64,000 nucleotides of DNA from Turnera subulata (GCA_028386065.3 JAKUCV010006249.1:63848-127847), one strand, 5' to 3'; shown: positions 1-12,086, counted from the stretch's first letter. Notes: generated by a model from the letters alone, not told the origin. Made by a program: numbers and translations.

Positions 1-3000
1 GATGCAGCGGAAGAAGAAGATGCAATTGAAGATGAAGATGCAGCTAAAGGTGGATCCGAAGATGGAAATGATGGAACAGATGATGAAGGAAGCAATGCTG
101 ATTCAATAGATGAAGCAGAGCACATGTACCGTGTCGCTTTAGCAGCAGTTGTTGACCACGAGATTGGAGACATAGTTGATGCAGATCGTTGGGTCCCTGT
201 CCATGAATTGACATACAATGAGGACGAGGAGCTACAGCTATATAGGAGGCAGCTAAAAGAAACTTTTGCAAGGAAAAGAAGGGAAAGGATAAGAAGGAAA
301 GCAGCTGCGAAGGCGGCAGCTGAACAGAGGGCATCAGAGCAGAGGGAAGCTAAACAGGGAGAAGCAAATGAGGGTGAAAATGACCCAGGTACTCAAACTC
401 ACATAGGTGCAGAAGAAGATGGCAATGAAGCTAGCAGACAACCAAGGTCTGAAGGTGGCAAATAACAAAGGGCTAATGGAACTAATCATGGCAATGAAGG
501 ATCCGCACAGTTAAATGCATTGGAAGAAGAAATAAAGGAGCTACGAAGGTGTGAGTGGAATGAAAATGATTATACCTTCTCAGACAATGAAGGTAGTTTT
601 TTGGATGTACAAGCCAGTGATGGTGAAGGGGAGGTTATTCAAAGGAGGAAGCGAACATCTATATACTTCAATCCTGCAGGCAAGTCTCCTCACTTTGAAG
701 TGAGCATGATATTTACAACCAGAGATCAAGCAAAGCAGGCATTCGATCGTTATACCATTAGGGAGAGGAGGGATATCAAGTGGAAGAAGATAGATAATGA
801 CAGATTGAGAGGAAAATGCAAGGTGGCAAATTGTAGATGATTTGCTCAGGTCACCTGCCATAAGTCAAACAAGATATGGGTCATTAGGAAATACCCTTAC
901 AAGAAGCACGATTGTGGAGCTGGAAACAGGAGCAGACGTCTTACAAATAAAGTAATTGCAAGCTATTTGGTGGACAAGTTCGGATCAGCTTCCCAAAATA
1001 TGAGGCCTACACAGATCCAGGAAGCTGCAAGAAAGAAATTTAGGATAATGGTAGCTGGTGGCAGGCAAAAAATGCAAAGGAAGCAATAAAAAAGCATTTC
1101 CAAGGTGATGTGCTTCAGGAGTATGTCAGACTTCAGGATTACCTGGAAACATTGAAGGTGACTAACCGGGAAGCTCTGTTTATTTGGAAACTAAAGAAGG
1201 CAGCCATGTATTCAAAAGGTTGCATATATGTTTCCATGCACTCAAAGTTGGATTCAAGACTGGATGTAGGCATATAATCAGGGTTGATGGTTGCTTTCTG
1301 AAGGGATATGTGGGTGGACAACTACTCACAGCTGTTGGTAGGGACACCAATAACCAAATGTACCCATTGGCATGGGCTGTGGTGCGGGTAGAAAACACCA
1401 AAAACTGGAGATGGTTTTTATGCTAACTTATGAAAGATTTGGGAATACATGTTGGGAATGGTCAAGGGTGGACATTCATGTCTGACCAACACAAGGTAAT
1501 TGAATTTTTTAATTGCGCAAATATGGAATGAGATGTGAGTTTGTGTGTCTTATAACATAGAGCCTGACATGTCAATTATATGCTGTAGGGGCTTATTAGA
1601 GCTATAGCTGACCTCCTGCCATATGTTGAACACAGAAGGTGTGCAAGGCATATATTTGCCAAATGGAGGAAGGCAAATAGAGGGAAAGATCTGCAGATAC
1701 ATTTCTGGCACCACAGTGCAAGAACTAGAAGAGCTGGTTAGTGATTTTGATGAAATTTCAAAACAAGCATGGAAGGATTTTCTTGAAGCAAATCCCAAGT
1801 TGTTTTGTCGAGCCTTTCAAGAGACATGGTGTAAGTCAGATGTCGTAGACAATAATATGTGTGAGGTCTTCAATTGTTTTATCATTGAGGCTAGATTCAA
1901 GGCAATTGTGTCGATGCTGGAAAATATTCGTCGATTAATGATGAGTCGGATTGCTTCTAAGCAGTTAACGATTTCTGAGGAGAGATATGGTTAGAGAAAC
2001 CAGTTTGGTTCTAGAATCACCCATGAAATTGAGAGGAACAAGGAAATAGCAGCCAATTTTTTGGTTCAGCCTAATGGAAGTGGGAAGTATGAGTGCTTAG
2101 ATGGAGTGAATGTCTTTGTAGTGGATAAAAACAAGCGTGAGTGCACATGCAGATCATGGGAACTGACAGGAATTCCCTATGCACTTGCTACTGCTGCTAT
2201 AAGTCATGATCGGGACAATGTGGAGGACTATGTCAGCAGATGGTACCAAAAGGATAACTACATCAACTCCTACAAATTGTCAATGAACCCTGTTCCTGGA
2301 GAACTTTTCTGGGAATAAACTAACAAGCCGGCCATCCGGCCACCTGAGGTTGACACCAAAAGAGGCAGACCTCAGACAAAAAGAATCTGGGAGTTTTGGG
2401 AAGGAAAGGGTTCTCAGGTACTACATGACAGTTTTTTCTTTGAAATGGATTTGCATTCTTATTGCTGTGTAACTTGTGATAATTTTTGGTTACCTTACAA
2501 TACATTACAAATAGAGGAGGTCAAAAATTTCAAGGCAAATGCAGTGTCAATTGTGCTTGGAATATGGACACAACATTGTCACATGTAGGAGGAAGCAGGT
2601 GAGCCAACCTAAGAATACTGGAATTTTGTATTTTTTGCCACAATGAATGTTGTTGTCCAATATGATTCATGCTTATTCATCTACAGTAAGCACAGCAACA
2701 GCAAGGCACCAGTGGAGAAGCATATCAGAATACTCATAATGGGTGTGTTGCTAAATCCAGTCATAGAGGCCAGAATATGGTAACCTGTTTTATGCCAACC
2801 TCAATAATTCAGATTGTTTTTGGAAATATTAAAGATTGTTAATGTTCTTTGCTTATATTTCCATTATTGTCTATAGCCTCACAATGATCAGGAGAATGCA
2901 CCTTCATATGTTCCTCTGTCACAATAAACAACTGAGTCATCTTCCAGGAAGAGGAAGGTAACACATTGTCACCTATATATGCCATTGTTGTCATAACTCT

Positions 3001-3610
3001 GCACTGTCACCAACATCACCTTCTCATGTACCTATTAACAGGCCCAAACAGAACCTAAAGATACAGCCCCTACAGCAGCTCAGTCACCAGTTCACCCTGC
3101 AAGGGTGCCAGTAACTAGAAGTGGCAGATTTGCTGAGGTACATGGAAGAACTAACTATACTAATGTTATTTCGGCTATACTGTTCCTAATTTGCTTTGTT
3201 TTCTATATTTTGTTGCAGGTTGAACCACATCCTCAACAGGCTGACATTGTCACACCTATTCATTCATCGATTCAATCACCAACTCGTTCATTAACACAGC
3301 CTGTAAGGGTTCCTAACACAAGAAGTGGGAGATTTAACCAGGTATAATGGATTTAATAATGTTTTAAATACTTATTTATTGTTATCTCTATATTGATACA
3401 TTTTGCGAACATTATATAGGTGCTTACTGAGGATGAATCAGGGAGTAATAATGCACTACCATTTGACAGCAGTCTCCCAAATGACAATCCTACTGATGAG
3501 GTAAAAAACCTTTCAATTCTGTGGTAGAGTGTGAGACCATAGTGATCAACTTCATCTAATTTCATGCATACAATGTAGTTAGCTGTGCCATTACAACAAC
3601 ATATTATGCA
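1..3610 (+). pseudogene. MULE (MuDR-type) transposase gene, 5' and central part, decayed
   Basis: Mutator-like transposase normally cuts and pastes its element with a DDE nuclease. The frame enters the window with an acidic leader and reaches the MuDR N-terminal DNA-binding region (about 685-950, ending near KYPYKKHDC). The MULE catalytic core follows, with RVDGCFLKG (about 1280-1310), FMSDQHK before an intron at about 1495-1588, then GLIRAIADLLP. A SWIM finger lies at about 2135-2195, and basic C-terminal exons follow with TRSGRF repeats (3100-3345). Breaks are plain: in-frame TAA at 463-465, TGA at 838-840, frameshifts near 1040-1090 and 1160, and a stop at 1424-1426. In the SWIM finger the first pair (CTC) is kept, but the second Cys and His are Tyr and Leu (GIPYALATAA). 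The gene resumes at 8104 after a copia insertion. Family call is firm; it is non-functional. Confidence 0.85.
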
Positions 3611-3615
3611 TCCTA

Positions 3616-5148
3616 TGTAGGTATCTGGTTCATGCAATTGACAATCAAAAGCACAAAATACAACATGTATGCGCAGCGGAAATACCGGATACACATGGAG
3701 GATCAATGTGAAGGGAGCTAAACCGAATAACAATTTTTCATACCTGTAACGGTTGAGGTCTTTCACCCAACTGTAGAACCGAATCAGTTAGAGCCAGACA
3801 AAAGCCTGGCCCCTCTACGGTATCCACACGAACCGCTGTAACCGGTTGAAGAACGTCTCACGACTTCAACCCGAGCTCTCCCGAACTGGTGTGCTAGCAA
3901 CAGGTTTCCGGGAGCTTTTATGTGTGGTGTTTTTCTCTCAATTTTCAGACCACTCAAGAACTCTTCTCAAGCTCTGAAAATTCTCTCAAGAACAAGTGTG
4001 TGTGAGGAAGAAGATGAGCAATAGTGATCTGATCACTCAACCCTCAAAGGCATAATGCATTAGTGGAGTTAATGGCCAACATGGTGGTCCACTAAGCAAC
4101 ATGATTATGTCTCCACAAAATCATGTTTCCCACTAACCATTATCAACACAACTCAGCATGTTTTGGTTCAAAAAATCTGACATTCAATGAACCAAACCAG
4201 CCCAAAAACGACCCTGGTCTAACCATGGTCCAACCGCGGTCCAACCACACCTTGGTTCAATCATGGTCCAACCACGGTTCAACCACCTGCTCGAATCAAC
4301 GGTTGTATGTGTGTGACCCTGTAGGCACTTGTACGTACGGCAATAATCGTAAAATCTCATTTTACAATTATATGCAAAGAGCGGCGTCTAGCAACACATC
4401 ATTGCCACCCGAACGACAAGATCAATACTGATTCCACGTGCCTCGGAACATGTCATCGTCCCTTCGTCCCATTATCAAGATTAAACACGAGACATGGAAT
4501 ATGTCAATCTCGCATATGTTTAATCTCGGTTTCTTGATCCTCGAGTTAACCGGTAAAACGAATACCAATGATATCATATATCATTATCCGAGCATGGCCA
4601 TGCATTTACGGTTCAACTCTATCAAGAAACACTCCGATAATATACCCGTTATATGGGTTGACCGAATCCAATCTGGATCATACAAAACCCACTACACACT
4701 CATCATATACCCAATGATTACCCTTATGTCTATCCAGTTACGGATGACCAGGAATAATATCAAAGCATATGACTCACATGTTGGGAACCTTGATGATCAC
4801 AGGTCTAAGGACAATACATTATAAGAACCGCTATCGACAAAACATATAACGTTCCATGTAGCGTTCTTATNATGTGGGTCGGTCCAGTCCACAAGTTCTC
4901 CAACTTGTACCCGTATGTTGAATTCATATCACATATAAACTCTCAACATACGCTAGTCTTAATTTATTATTGCAACCCTTCCACAATAATAATAGACTAG
5001 GGACAATTTAAGAATATGAAATATTCTAGGGTTATAAGTATGTGCAAGCGTTTATCTCATAAACGATACTTATTGGAATAACCTTAATGTGTATACATGA
5101 CTCAAAATATACATTCATTGATTGGTTTTTGGGCATATTACACTAACA
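3616..5148 (-). repeat. Copia 3' LTR (left copy)
   Basis: This 1,533-bp direct repeat pairs with 6580-8098. In the first 115 or so aligned bases I count five differences, so the insertion is not brand new. It contains a short minisatellite of GGTCCAACCAC-like units (about 4215-4290) that is shared with the other LTR. One unresolved base (N) lies at 4871. Reading frames inside, such as 4438-4824, are conserved only because the LTRs are copies; I see no protein family in them. Confidence 0.93.
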
Positions 5149-5326
5149 ATCTCCCATTTGCACTAAAGCCAATCGTACATGTATCTAATACCAATAGACG
5201 CAGCATGACCATCATGCTTCTGTTGTGTGAGCGGTTAGTCAATGGATCTGCTACATTGTTCTCCGAAGAAACTCTGCACAGTCTGACATCGCCTCTATCT
5301 ATGATCTCTCTAATAAGATGATAGCG

Positions 5327-5545
5327 TCAGAGTATATGTTTGGATCTCTGGTGGTATCTCGGTTCTTGAGCCTGTGCAATTGTCCCATTGTTGTCACAAT
5401 AGAGCTCATTCGGACTCTCAATGCTCGGAACCACACCAAGTTCAGTTACGAACTTCTTGATCCAAATAGCCTCTTTCGCCGCATCTGAGGCAAAACCTAC
5501 CATTTGTTGATCGAAGCAATGATGAGTGCTTACCATGGAAGGCAA
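5327..5545 (-). pseudogene. Copia RNase H remnant
   Basis: The translation includes SDAAKEAIWIKKFVTELG, then YCDNNGTIAQA, then RSKHIL. This is the recognisable C-terminal RNase H stretch of plant Ty1/copia polyproteins, which removes the RNA strand during reverse transcription. The start of the domain and everything upstream of it in the polyprotein are missing. It lies just inside the left LTR, as expected for the 3' end of a minus-strand copia element. Confidence 0.85.
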
Positions 5546-5649
5546 CTAAGAACTTAATATTTTCATCAACATATAATTCCTACACATCGCATGCTTGTTC
5601 TTGATAAATCATACATTGATATCATGTAAGTTTGAAAAACAAAATACTT

Positions 5650-6293
5650 GATAATATCGATGTTACCATTTGGAACATCGATGTTGTGACAATCAAATTG
5701 TCCCAACTCTTTGGCAGTAGCTCAATAACATCGATGTTGGACATTACAACATCGATGTTGTGAGAACTCGAGCTCCAAACAATTTTAGCAGTAGCTCCAT
5801 AACATCGATGTTGCACATTTCAACATCGATGTTGTGTGTAACTTGAACTCCAAACCTTTTGGCAGTAGCTCAATAACATCGATGATGAACTTTCAACATC
5901 GATGTTGATGAGTTTCTGAAAAAATTCAAGTTTTGGCAGTAGCATTTTAACATCGATGTTTAACATTTAAACGTCGATGTTTGGGTCCTGGAACTCAAGA
6001 ACATCGATGTTGACATTCACACATCGATGTTGTTGGAGCTCTGGAACTCAAACCAATTTGGCCGAGCTCAAATAACATCGATGTTTAACTCTTAAACATC
6101 GATGTTGTCAGAGTTCTGCCAAGGCCTCTTCATGTCAACATCGATGTTGAAACATCGATGTTATTTTGATTCGGCCAAAACCAGCCTACTTAGAACATCG
6201 ATGTTGTCCACACAACATCGATGTTAATTCAGCTCGGCAAAGGCTAATCAACACATGAACATCGATGTTAGTCCCACCAACATCGATGTTCTG
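5650..6293. repeat. Array of 20 AACATCGATGTT-type palindromes
   Basis: I count 20 sites with the core ATCGAT; one is GTCGAT. Most are extended to the perfect 12-bp palindrome AACATCGATGTT. They usually come in pairs about 10-20 bp apart, with pairs repeating every 60-70 bp, separated by degenerate linkers containing GGCAGTAGCTC or CTCGGCAA-like text. The array fills the space between the primer site side and the RNase H remnant of the copia element. No protein is evident in any frame. Function unknown. Confidence 0.9.
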
Positions 6294-6566
6294 GGCCTGC
6301 GGAACTTGAACTATAATCGTTCAAAACACAAACCGACACTTGGTTTTTCCTAGTCGAACTCTTTCGACTTACTACCAAGAACTCCTTGATCGATATCGCA
6401 TACCAATCAAGTTCTCTTTGTCAAAACTCTTTTGACAAAAACCAACATCAATACATATATCACATATACATAATTGAAAACAACATATCACATATGCCTA
6501 GCATGTTCAAGCTATATCACATATAACATATGAACACACAAAATTCAGTTTAGGACTTCACAAGAA

Positions 6567-6578
6567 GCTCCGCTACCA
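6567..6578 (-). other. Copia primer-binding site
   Basis: On the minus strand the sequence TGGTAGCGGAGC begins one base after the LTR end CCTACA. It resembles the plant copia primer site complementary to the 3' end of initiator tRNA-Met (usually TGGTATCAGAGC). This fixes the right LTR as the 5' LTR. Confidence 0.75.
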
Positions 6579-6579
6579 C

Positions 6580-8098
6580 TGTAGGTATCCGGTTCATGCA
6601 ATTGACAATCAAAAGCGCAAAATACAACATGTATGCGCAGTGGAAATACCGGATACACATGGAGGATCCATATGAAGGGAGCTAAACCGAATAACAATTT
6701 TTCATACCTGTAACGGTTGAGGTCTTTCACCCAACTGTAGAACCGAATCAGCTAGAGCCAGACAAAAGCCTCGTCCCTCTACGGTATCCACACGAACTGT
6801 TGTAACCGGTTGAAGAACATCTCACGACTTCAACCCGAGCTCTCCCGAACTGGTGTGCTAGCAACAGGTTTCCGGGAGCTTTTGTGCGTGGTATTTTTTT
6901 CTCATTTTTCAGACCACTCATGAACTCTTCTCAAGCTCTGAAAATTCTCTCAAGAACAAGTGTGTGTGAGGAAGAAGATGAGCAATAGTGATCTGATCAC
7001 TCAACCCTCAAAGGCATAATGCATTAGTGGAGTTAATGGCCAACATGGTGGTCCACTAAGCAACATGATTATGTCTCCACATAATCATGTTTCCCACTAA
7101 GCATTATCAACATGACTCAGCATGTTTTGGTTCAAAAAATTTGACATTTAGTGAACCAAACCAGCCCAAAAATGACCCTAGTCCAACCACGGTCCAACCA
7201 CACCTTGGTTCAACCATGGTCCAACCACGGTTCAACCACCTGCTCGAATCAACGGTTGTATGTGTGTGACCCTGTAGGCACTTGTACGTTCGACAATAAT
7301 CGTAAAATCTCATTTTACAATTATAAGCAAAGAGCGGCGTCTAGCAAGACATCATTGCCACCCGAACGACAAGATCAATACTGATTCCACGTGCCTCGGA
7401 ACATGTCATCGTCCCTTCGTCCCATTATCAAGATTAAACACGAGACATGGAATATGTCAATCTCGCATATGTTTAATCTCGGTTTCTTGATCCTCGAGTT
7501 AACTGGTAAAACGGATACTAATGATGTCATATATCATTATCCGAGCATGGCCATGCATTTACGGTTCAACTCTATCAAGAAACACTCCGATAATATACCC
7601 GTTATATGGGTTGCACGATTCCCCTCTGGATCATACAAAACCCACTACACACTCATCATATACCCAATGACTACCCTTACGTCTATCCAGTTACGGATGA
7701 CCAAGAATAATATCAAAGCATATGACTCACATGTTGGGAACCTTGATGATCACAGGTCTAAGGACAATACATTATAAGAACCGCTATCGACAAAACATAT
7801 AACGTTCGATGTAGCATTCTTATGCGGGTCGGTCCAGTCCACAAGTTCTCCAACTTGTACCCGTACGTTGAATTCATATCACATATAAACTCTCAACATA
7901 CGCTAGTCTTAATTTATTATTACAACCCTTCCATAATAATAATCGACTAGGGACAATTTAAGAATATGAAATATTCTAGGGTTATAAGTATGTGCAAGCT
8001 TTTATCTCATAAACGGTACTTATTGGAATAACCTTAATGTGTATATATGACTCAAAATATACATCCATTGATTGGCTTTTGGGCATATTACACTAACA
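6580..8098 (-). repeat. Copia 5' LTR (right copy)
   Basis: This 1,519-bp repeat pairs with 3616-5148. It ends with ACTAACA at 8098 and is followed directly by the TCCTA target duplication. Small indels separate the two LTRs, including the region opposite the N in the left copy. Confidence 0.93.
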
Positions 8099-8103
8099 TC
8101 CTA

Positions 8104-8740
8104 CCCGTCAAAATCCTCAAAGACCTAGTAATAGAGGAAGAGTGAGAAGAATAACTAACAGAAGGTTTAACTTCGGTGAGGGAAGGGGTGTGTTATTTAC
8201 TGAATCGGGATTCATGGTTGAAAATGTAAGTGTATGCATGTACATATGCCTTGTATATTCACATTTCCACTACATTAAGTTGGGGAATTTACAAATAATA
8301 TTTGCTTTTTTTACTCCCATGTAGCCTGGTACAAGGTCTCAAAGAATCCACCATGTTCCCAGTAGCTGAGGCAGACCAAGGATGTCATTGACTGATATAA
8401 TGTTTGTTGAAAGGATGCGTGATCAAAACACTTCAAATGTCCAAGATAATCCTGAAGGTACATGTTTTACTTGACGATGTTTGTTGTATATTGGATTTTC
8501 TTGATTGGTATGAATAGTTTAGATTTATGCATATTGGCTTACATTGTTGCTTCTGGACTCGGGCATTGTGGAAGCTCCTGAGCTTCCAGTTCTTGCTCGA
8601 AATGGCTGTAGGGGCAGAGGTAATAGAGGAGCTCGCGGTCGAGGAAGAGGTAGACCTGCACAACATGGAAGGAGAGGTGGCACCACGTCCAATTGAAAAG
8701 CACAAGGACCTGCAAATCTTCCTGTTGGATGCATCCTGCT
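8104..8740 (+). pseudogene. MULE transposase gene, 3' exons (continues 1-3610)
   Basis: After the copia insertion the basic C-terminal tail resumes: GRVRRITNRRFNFGEGRG, a GT at about 8228, then PGTRSQRIHH, an exon end at about 8457, and finally a Gly/Arg tract (GRGNRGARGRGRGRPAQHG, about 8610-8680). Gly/Arg-rich tails and short repeated TRSGR-like motifs are usual at the end of plant MULE transposases. In-frame stops are present (for example after HVPSS near 8367). I could not identify the terminal inverted repeat. Confidence 0.65.
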
Positions 8741-9526
8741 TTTGGCGTTTGGATATTGCCTTTTTTCATTTAGTTAGCATTAAATTCAGCTGCATTCAGA
8801 TATTTGCCTATGGGAAGCACATTTGATGTTATACTTTTGGGTATTACGCATTTGGATATTTGATGCTTTTGGGGTATTATGGATTTGGATATTTGCTATG
8901 GGCAAGCACATTTCAATGTAATGTAATGTTTTTGGATATTTCCCTCTGGGCAATTCATGCTTGTAGTTGTCTGCATATTCGATGTAATGCTTTCACTTTA
9001 TTTGGTTATGCTTATGAATCAATCCTATTGTCTTACATTTCCAGCTCATTTAAGGTCCGAAACCATCATCCCTTGAGGTATTTTTTACCCAATTCAGCTT
9101 CTGGACACCAAGAGTTGCTTTCATTGCGAATTCAGCTGAATGTTGCAACATCTCCTGCTTACACCCCTCTTAGTCGGTCGTTGTCTGATCAATACAACTT
9201 AAATAGATCAATCTCAACCGAACTTAAAATTTTTTACCCAATTCAGCTTAAAATTTTGTACTCACAACTATCTACATTCGTTTACCATACTCACTCTCAA
9301 TATCAAAAACTATGATCACAACAACAAAAACCAATTCAGTTTCCACAAAAATTAATTCAACTTTCTCGATTGACAGGACAATGCTAAAGTACTCTACATT
9401 ATAAAATTGGGTTTCAACGACATTTCACTGCCATTCCTGATGGACAACAACAACCCAATTCATCAAACAACAACAACCCAAGGCTTCTAAATCCACATGC
9501 TTTCATTACTAAAACAACCAACTAAC
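8741..9526. other. No gene seen
   Basis: This stretch is probably MULE 3' sequence. A short phrase, TTTTTTACCCAATTCAGCTT, occurs near 9070 and again near 9230. I see no coding or RNA feature. Confidence 0.4.
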
Positions 9527-10027
9527 TTATTGATGCAAACTAATAACAATGCAAACTAGTAGGAAGCTCAAAGCCAAGCATGTTGCAGGGACTCCAAGGC
9601 ATCGAATTGACCTTTCACCACCAACATCCGCCATGTGTATGCGGATAATGTTCAGCTCTGCTTTCAACTTCTGTACCTCTTCTTCCAGCTCCTTATTGCG
9701 ACTGATGAGTTGCCTCTCCCTATTCCTCAACCCAATCAACAATTGGTGTGCTCTTTCGTCATGCTGCCCGTCCACCTATTTCCAAAACCCACATCTCTTT
9801 GAACCACCACAGTTGTTAAACCTCCTACCTGGGTTGTCGTCGCTCCATGAGCACGACCTTGGACACTTCTGCCCACATGAACAAAATATCGCACCGTCGT
9901 AATTGTAATCGGGTTTCTGCCAAACGGTTGAAATGATAAAATCCCCATTAATGCGAAGATGACTCCCTGTGCGCTTCGAAGAAATGGATTTGAATGAGAG
10001 GTTGGATGAAGAAGAAGATTGAGACAT
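9527..10027 (-). pseudogene. GRF-type zinc-finger protein gene with premature TAG
   Basis: The start ATG is at 10027. After a Ser-rich leader comes a GRF zinc-binding region: CSCGQKC, then SWSDDNPGRRFNNCGG, then CGFWK. GRF fingers bind nucleic acid; plants have many small GRF proteins with a C-terminal coiled coil and membrane tail. In-frame TAG at 9776-9778 cuts the frame right after CGFWK. The same frame continues as VDGQHDERAHQLL, a coiled coil (RNRERQLISRNKELEEEVQKL) and a hydrophobic tail (CLALSFLLVCIVISL). TAG probably replaces TGG, since Trp is usual at this place. It lies on the opposite strand just beyond the MULE, and may be MULE cargo or an independent repeat-associated gene. Confidence 0.75.
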
Positions 10028-11069
10028 GGTGGAGACGAAAAAACGAAGGTGATTGTTCCCAAAATTAAGAAATAGAAGAGACTTGGAACTTTGGAAATCA
10101 AGAATTGGGAATTAGGGTTCTTCAAAATTGAGAAACAGAGTAGGCAACCCTCGGATATAATGGAAAGGTCGAACGAAGACAGTTGCGGACATTTAAAATT
10201 AGTTTTTTTTGCCATAGCGTGGGCCCCATTTTTCATATTTTCAAAATCAATTACATTTATTCTCAATTGGTTTTTTGGAAAAAAGAAAATAGGAAAGAAA
10301 GAAAGAGGAAAAAATAAATTAAGTTAGATGTAGTGGGCCCCACAAACACGTGCCAGCCTCACACGCCCCAACTGGCTGCTAGGGGTAAGAAGGACAAGGT
10401 GACCCTGTAATTCATGAGTCGAGGGACAGGTTGAGTGAAAAAAAAGGAAGAGGGACAACAAATGCGAAAACAAAAAAGTGATGGGACAAGAAAAACTTTT
10501 TTACCGGCAAATTAGTGGGGGTGAGTTGATACAAAACTCTCTCTCTCGCCTTTTTTTTCTTCTTCCTTTTTGTCTATTCGGGACGGGCAGACAACCCACA
10601 CACATGAAGAGAAGAAGAGAGGGGGGTTCCTTAAGGTGTCCAGGTGGTCGAAGAAGGCCACAATCGGAAGCAACCGATGCTTTGGTCCACGGGAAATCCC
10701 CAATGAGGAACGAGAATGGGGCAATTTTACCCTGTGGTAGGGGGTGGGGGACATTTTGGTACGGTGGGGAACATAAAGGCTCAAATGTATATTGGGTCCT
10801 TTACTATTCGATAATGTTAAAAAATGACCATTTCACACTAATTATGTTTAATTACGTCACTATACATCTTAAATTACTAATTTGTCCCCAATAGAGTTTA
10901 GACAAAGATTAACTGAGGTAGCAGATTAATCATATATATTAATAACTTAAAATTTTGTGGACCCCACATAAATTAAATTTGTCACCCTAGCTAATGTCGG
11001 TTCTAAATTTATTTAATATATGCTCTCGTTATTCACAAAAAAAAACTAAAAAAAAGGATTGAATAATAA
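10028..11069. other. No gene seen; G-rich transposon-like piece
   Basis: Around 10690-10770 the sequence resembles the G-rich ends of the hAT element at 15424 (alternating GGGG and AATGGGG), so it may be a scrap of that family. The rest is low-complexity A/T-rich DNA. I see no coding feature. Confidence 0.35.
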
Positions 11070-12086
11070 TAATGGTTCAAAAGTAATTTTTGGTCATCGA
11101 ACTTAGCTTTGCATTGAATTTTGGTCACTGTATACAATTTTAATGGATTTGGTCATTATACTCAGCCTTGCTCTCGATTTTAACCATTGGGCTGAACACA
11201 AATCATGGATCTCGGTTCACCGTCGACTTAGTAAAGTGAGGTAACACATATCTGTTTGTGAGTGTGACACGTCTTCAAGTGGACCTCATAGGAAGTGGGT
11301 GTATCCGTTAGACAGTAAACCCGTGTGTGCCTGGAATGGGTTAAATCACAAATTAAAAGAGTTATCCACATCACCAAAATATATCCAAATCCTAAATTTC
11401 ACAATAAATTGAAATACCAAACCTAAAAATTTATGAATTGGTTTTTCAACTTAATTTCGTACTCCCACATATTAAAAAAAATTACGTTTCAGGATTTGAG
11501 TATTTCAATTTATTCGGAAATTCAGGATTTAGCTGTGTTTGGGTATTGTGGAATACTCCCTCTGATCCACAATAGATGACGCTTAAGACTTTTAATTTTG
11601 TTTCAAAATATATGACGTTTAGCAAGCATTATAATTTTTTTCCATATTTACCCATATTTAATTAACCAACTACTTCCTTATTTACCCATGCTTTTATTTC
11701 TTGGGAGAATAAAAAGGATAGATTAGTAATTTAAATATCAAAATTTAATGAAAATAGATCTATTTAATGCTTCCCTTAATGGGAGTGCAAATACCTTAAA
11801 CGTCATCTATTGTGGATCAGAGGGAGTATTATTTTAATCTGTAATTTAACCCGCTATAGGCGCAGACGGGTTCGCTTTCTAACAAATTCGTACGGAACGA
11901 GGTACACCTACTTCTTATGAGGTCCATTTGATGACGTATCACACTTACAAACGAACATGTGGTGTCTTATTTTACATGGTTGATTCGCGAGCCGAAATCC
12001 ATAATTTTTGTTGAATACAAGGACCAAAATCCATTAAAATTGGGTACAGTTACCAAAATCTAACCAAAAATTGCTTTTGACCATTA
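11070..12086. mobile_element. Long fold-back element with nested MITE
   Basis: Outer arms of about 260-280 bp (about 11070-11350 and 11829-12086) are inverted copies. Examples are TAATGGTTCAAAAGTAATTT against the reverse complement of AAATTGCTTTTGACCATTA, and the shared segment around GTGGACCTCATAGGAAG. Inside them are further inverted arms (about 11387-11420 and 11496-11530, both with CAATTTATT-type text). Before the MITE at 11556 the unit would have been about 745 bp and nearly all palindrome. No transposase. The long arms suggest a non-autonomous Mutator-like or foldback element, but no clear 9-bp target duplication is visible. Confidence 0.7.
11556..11826. mobile_element. Stowaway (Tc1/mariner) MITE
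   Basis: The ends are CTCCCTCTGATCCACAATAG and its inverted copy, flanked by TA on both sides (11554-11555 and 11827-11828), the mariner-type target duplication. It is 271 bp and non-coding. It inserted into the fold-back element at 11070-12086. Confidence 0.92.

Larger units (their letters stand above)
3616..8098 (-). mobile_element. Ty1/copia LTR retrotransposon, internally deleted, in minus orientation
   Basis: Two near-identical direct repeats (3616-5148 and 6580-8098) start TGTAGG and end CTAACA, flanked by a perfect 5-bp duplication TCCTA (3611-3615 and 8099-8103). Orientation comes from the RNase H remnant (5327-5545, minus) and the minus-strand primer site beside the right LTR. Read on the minus strand the LTR begins TGTTAG and ends CCTACA. 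Only about 1.4 kb of interior remains, so gag, protease, integrase and most of the reverse transcriptase are gone and the element is non-autonomous. It sits inside the MULE gene. A third LTR of the same family starts at 63337 on the other strand. Confidence 0.95.

Noticed and set aside
4123..4824. Open frames conserved at 7087-7777
   Set aside because: They are in the two LTRs of one copia element, so conservation is due to LTR identity and not protein function.
4871..4871. Unresolved base N
   Set aside because: A sequencing or assembly ambiguity in an LTR, not a biological feature.
8527..8826. 99-codon plus-strand frame overlapping MULE 3' exons
   Set aside because: It is a shifted frame of the Gly/Arg-rich exon; the Gly/Arg reading fits MULE tails better.
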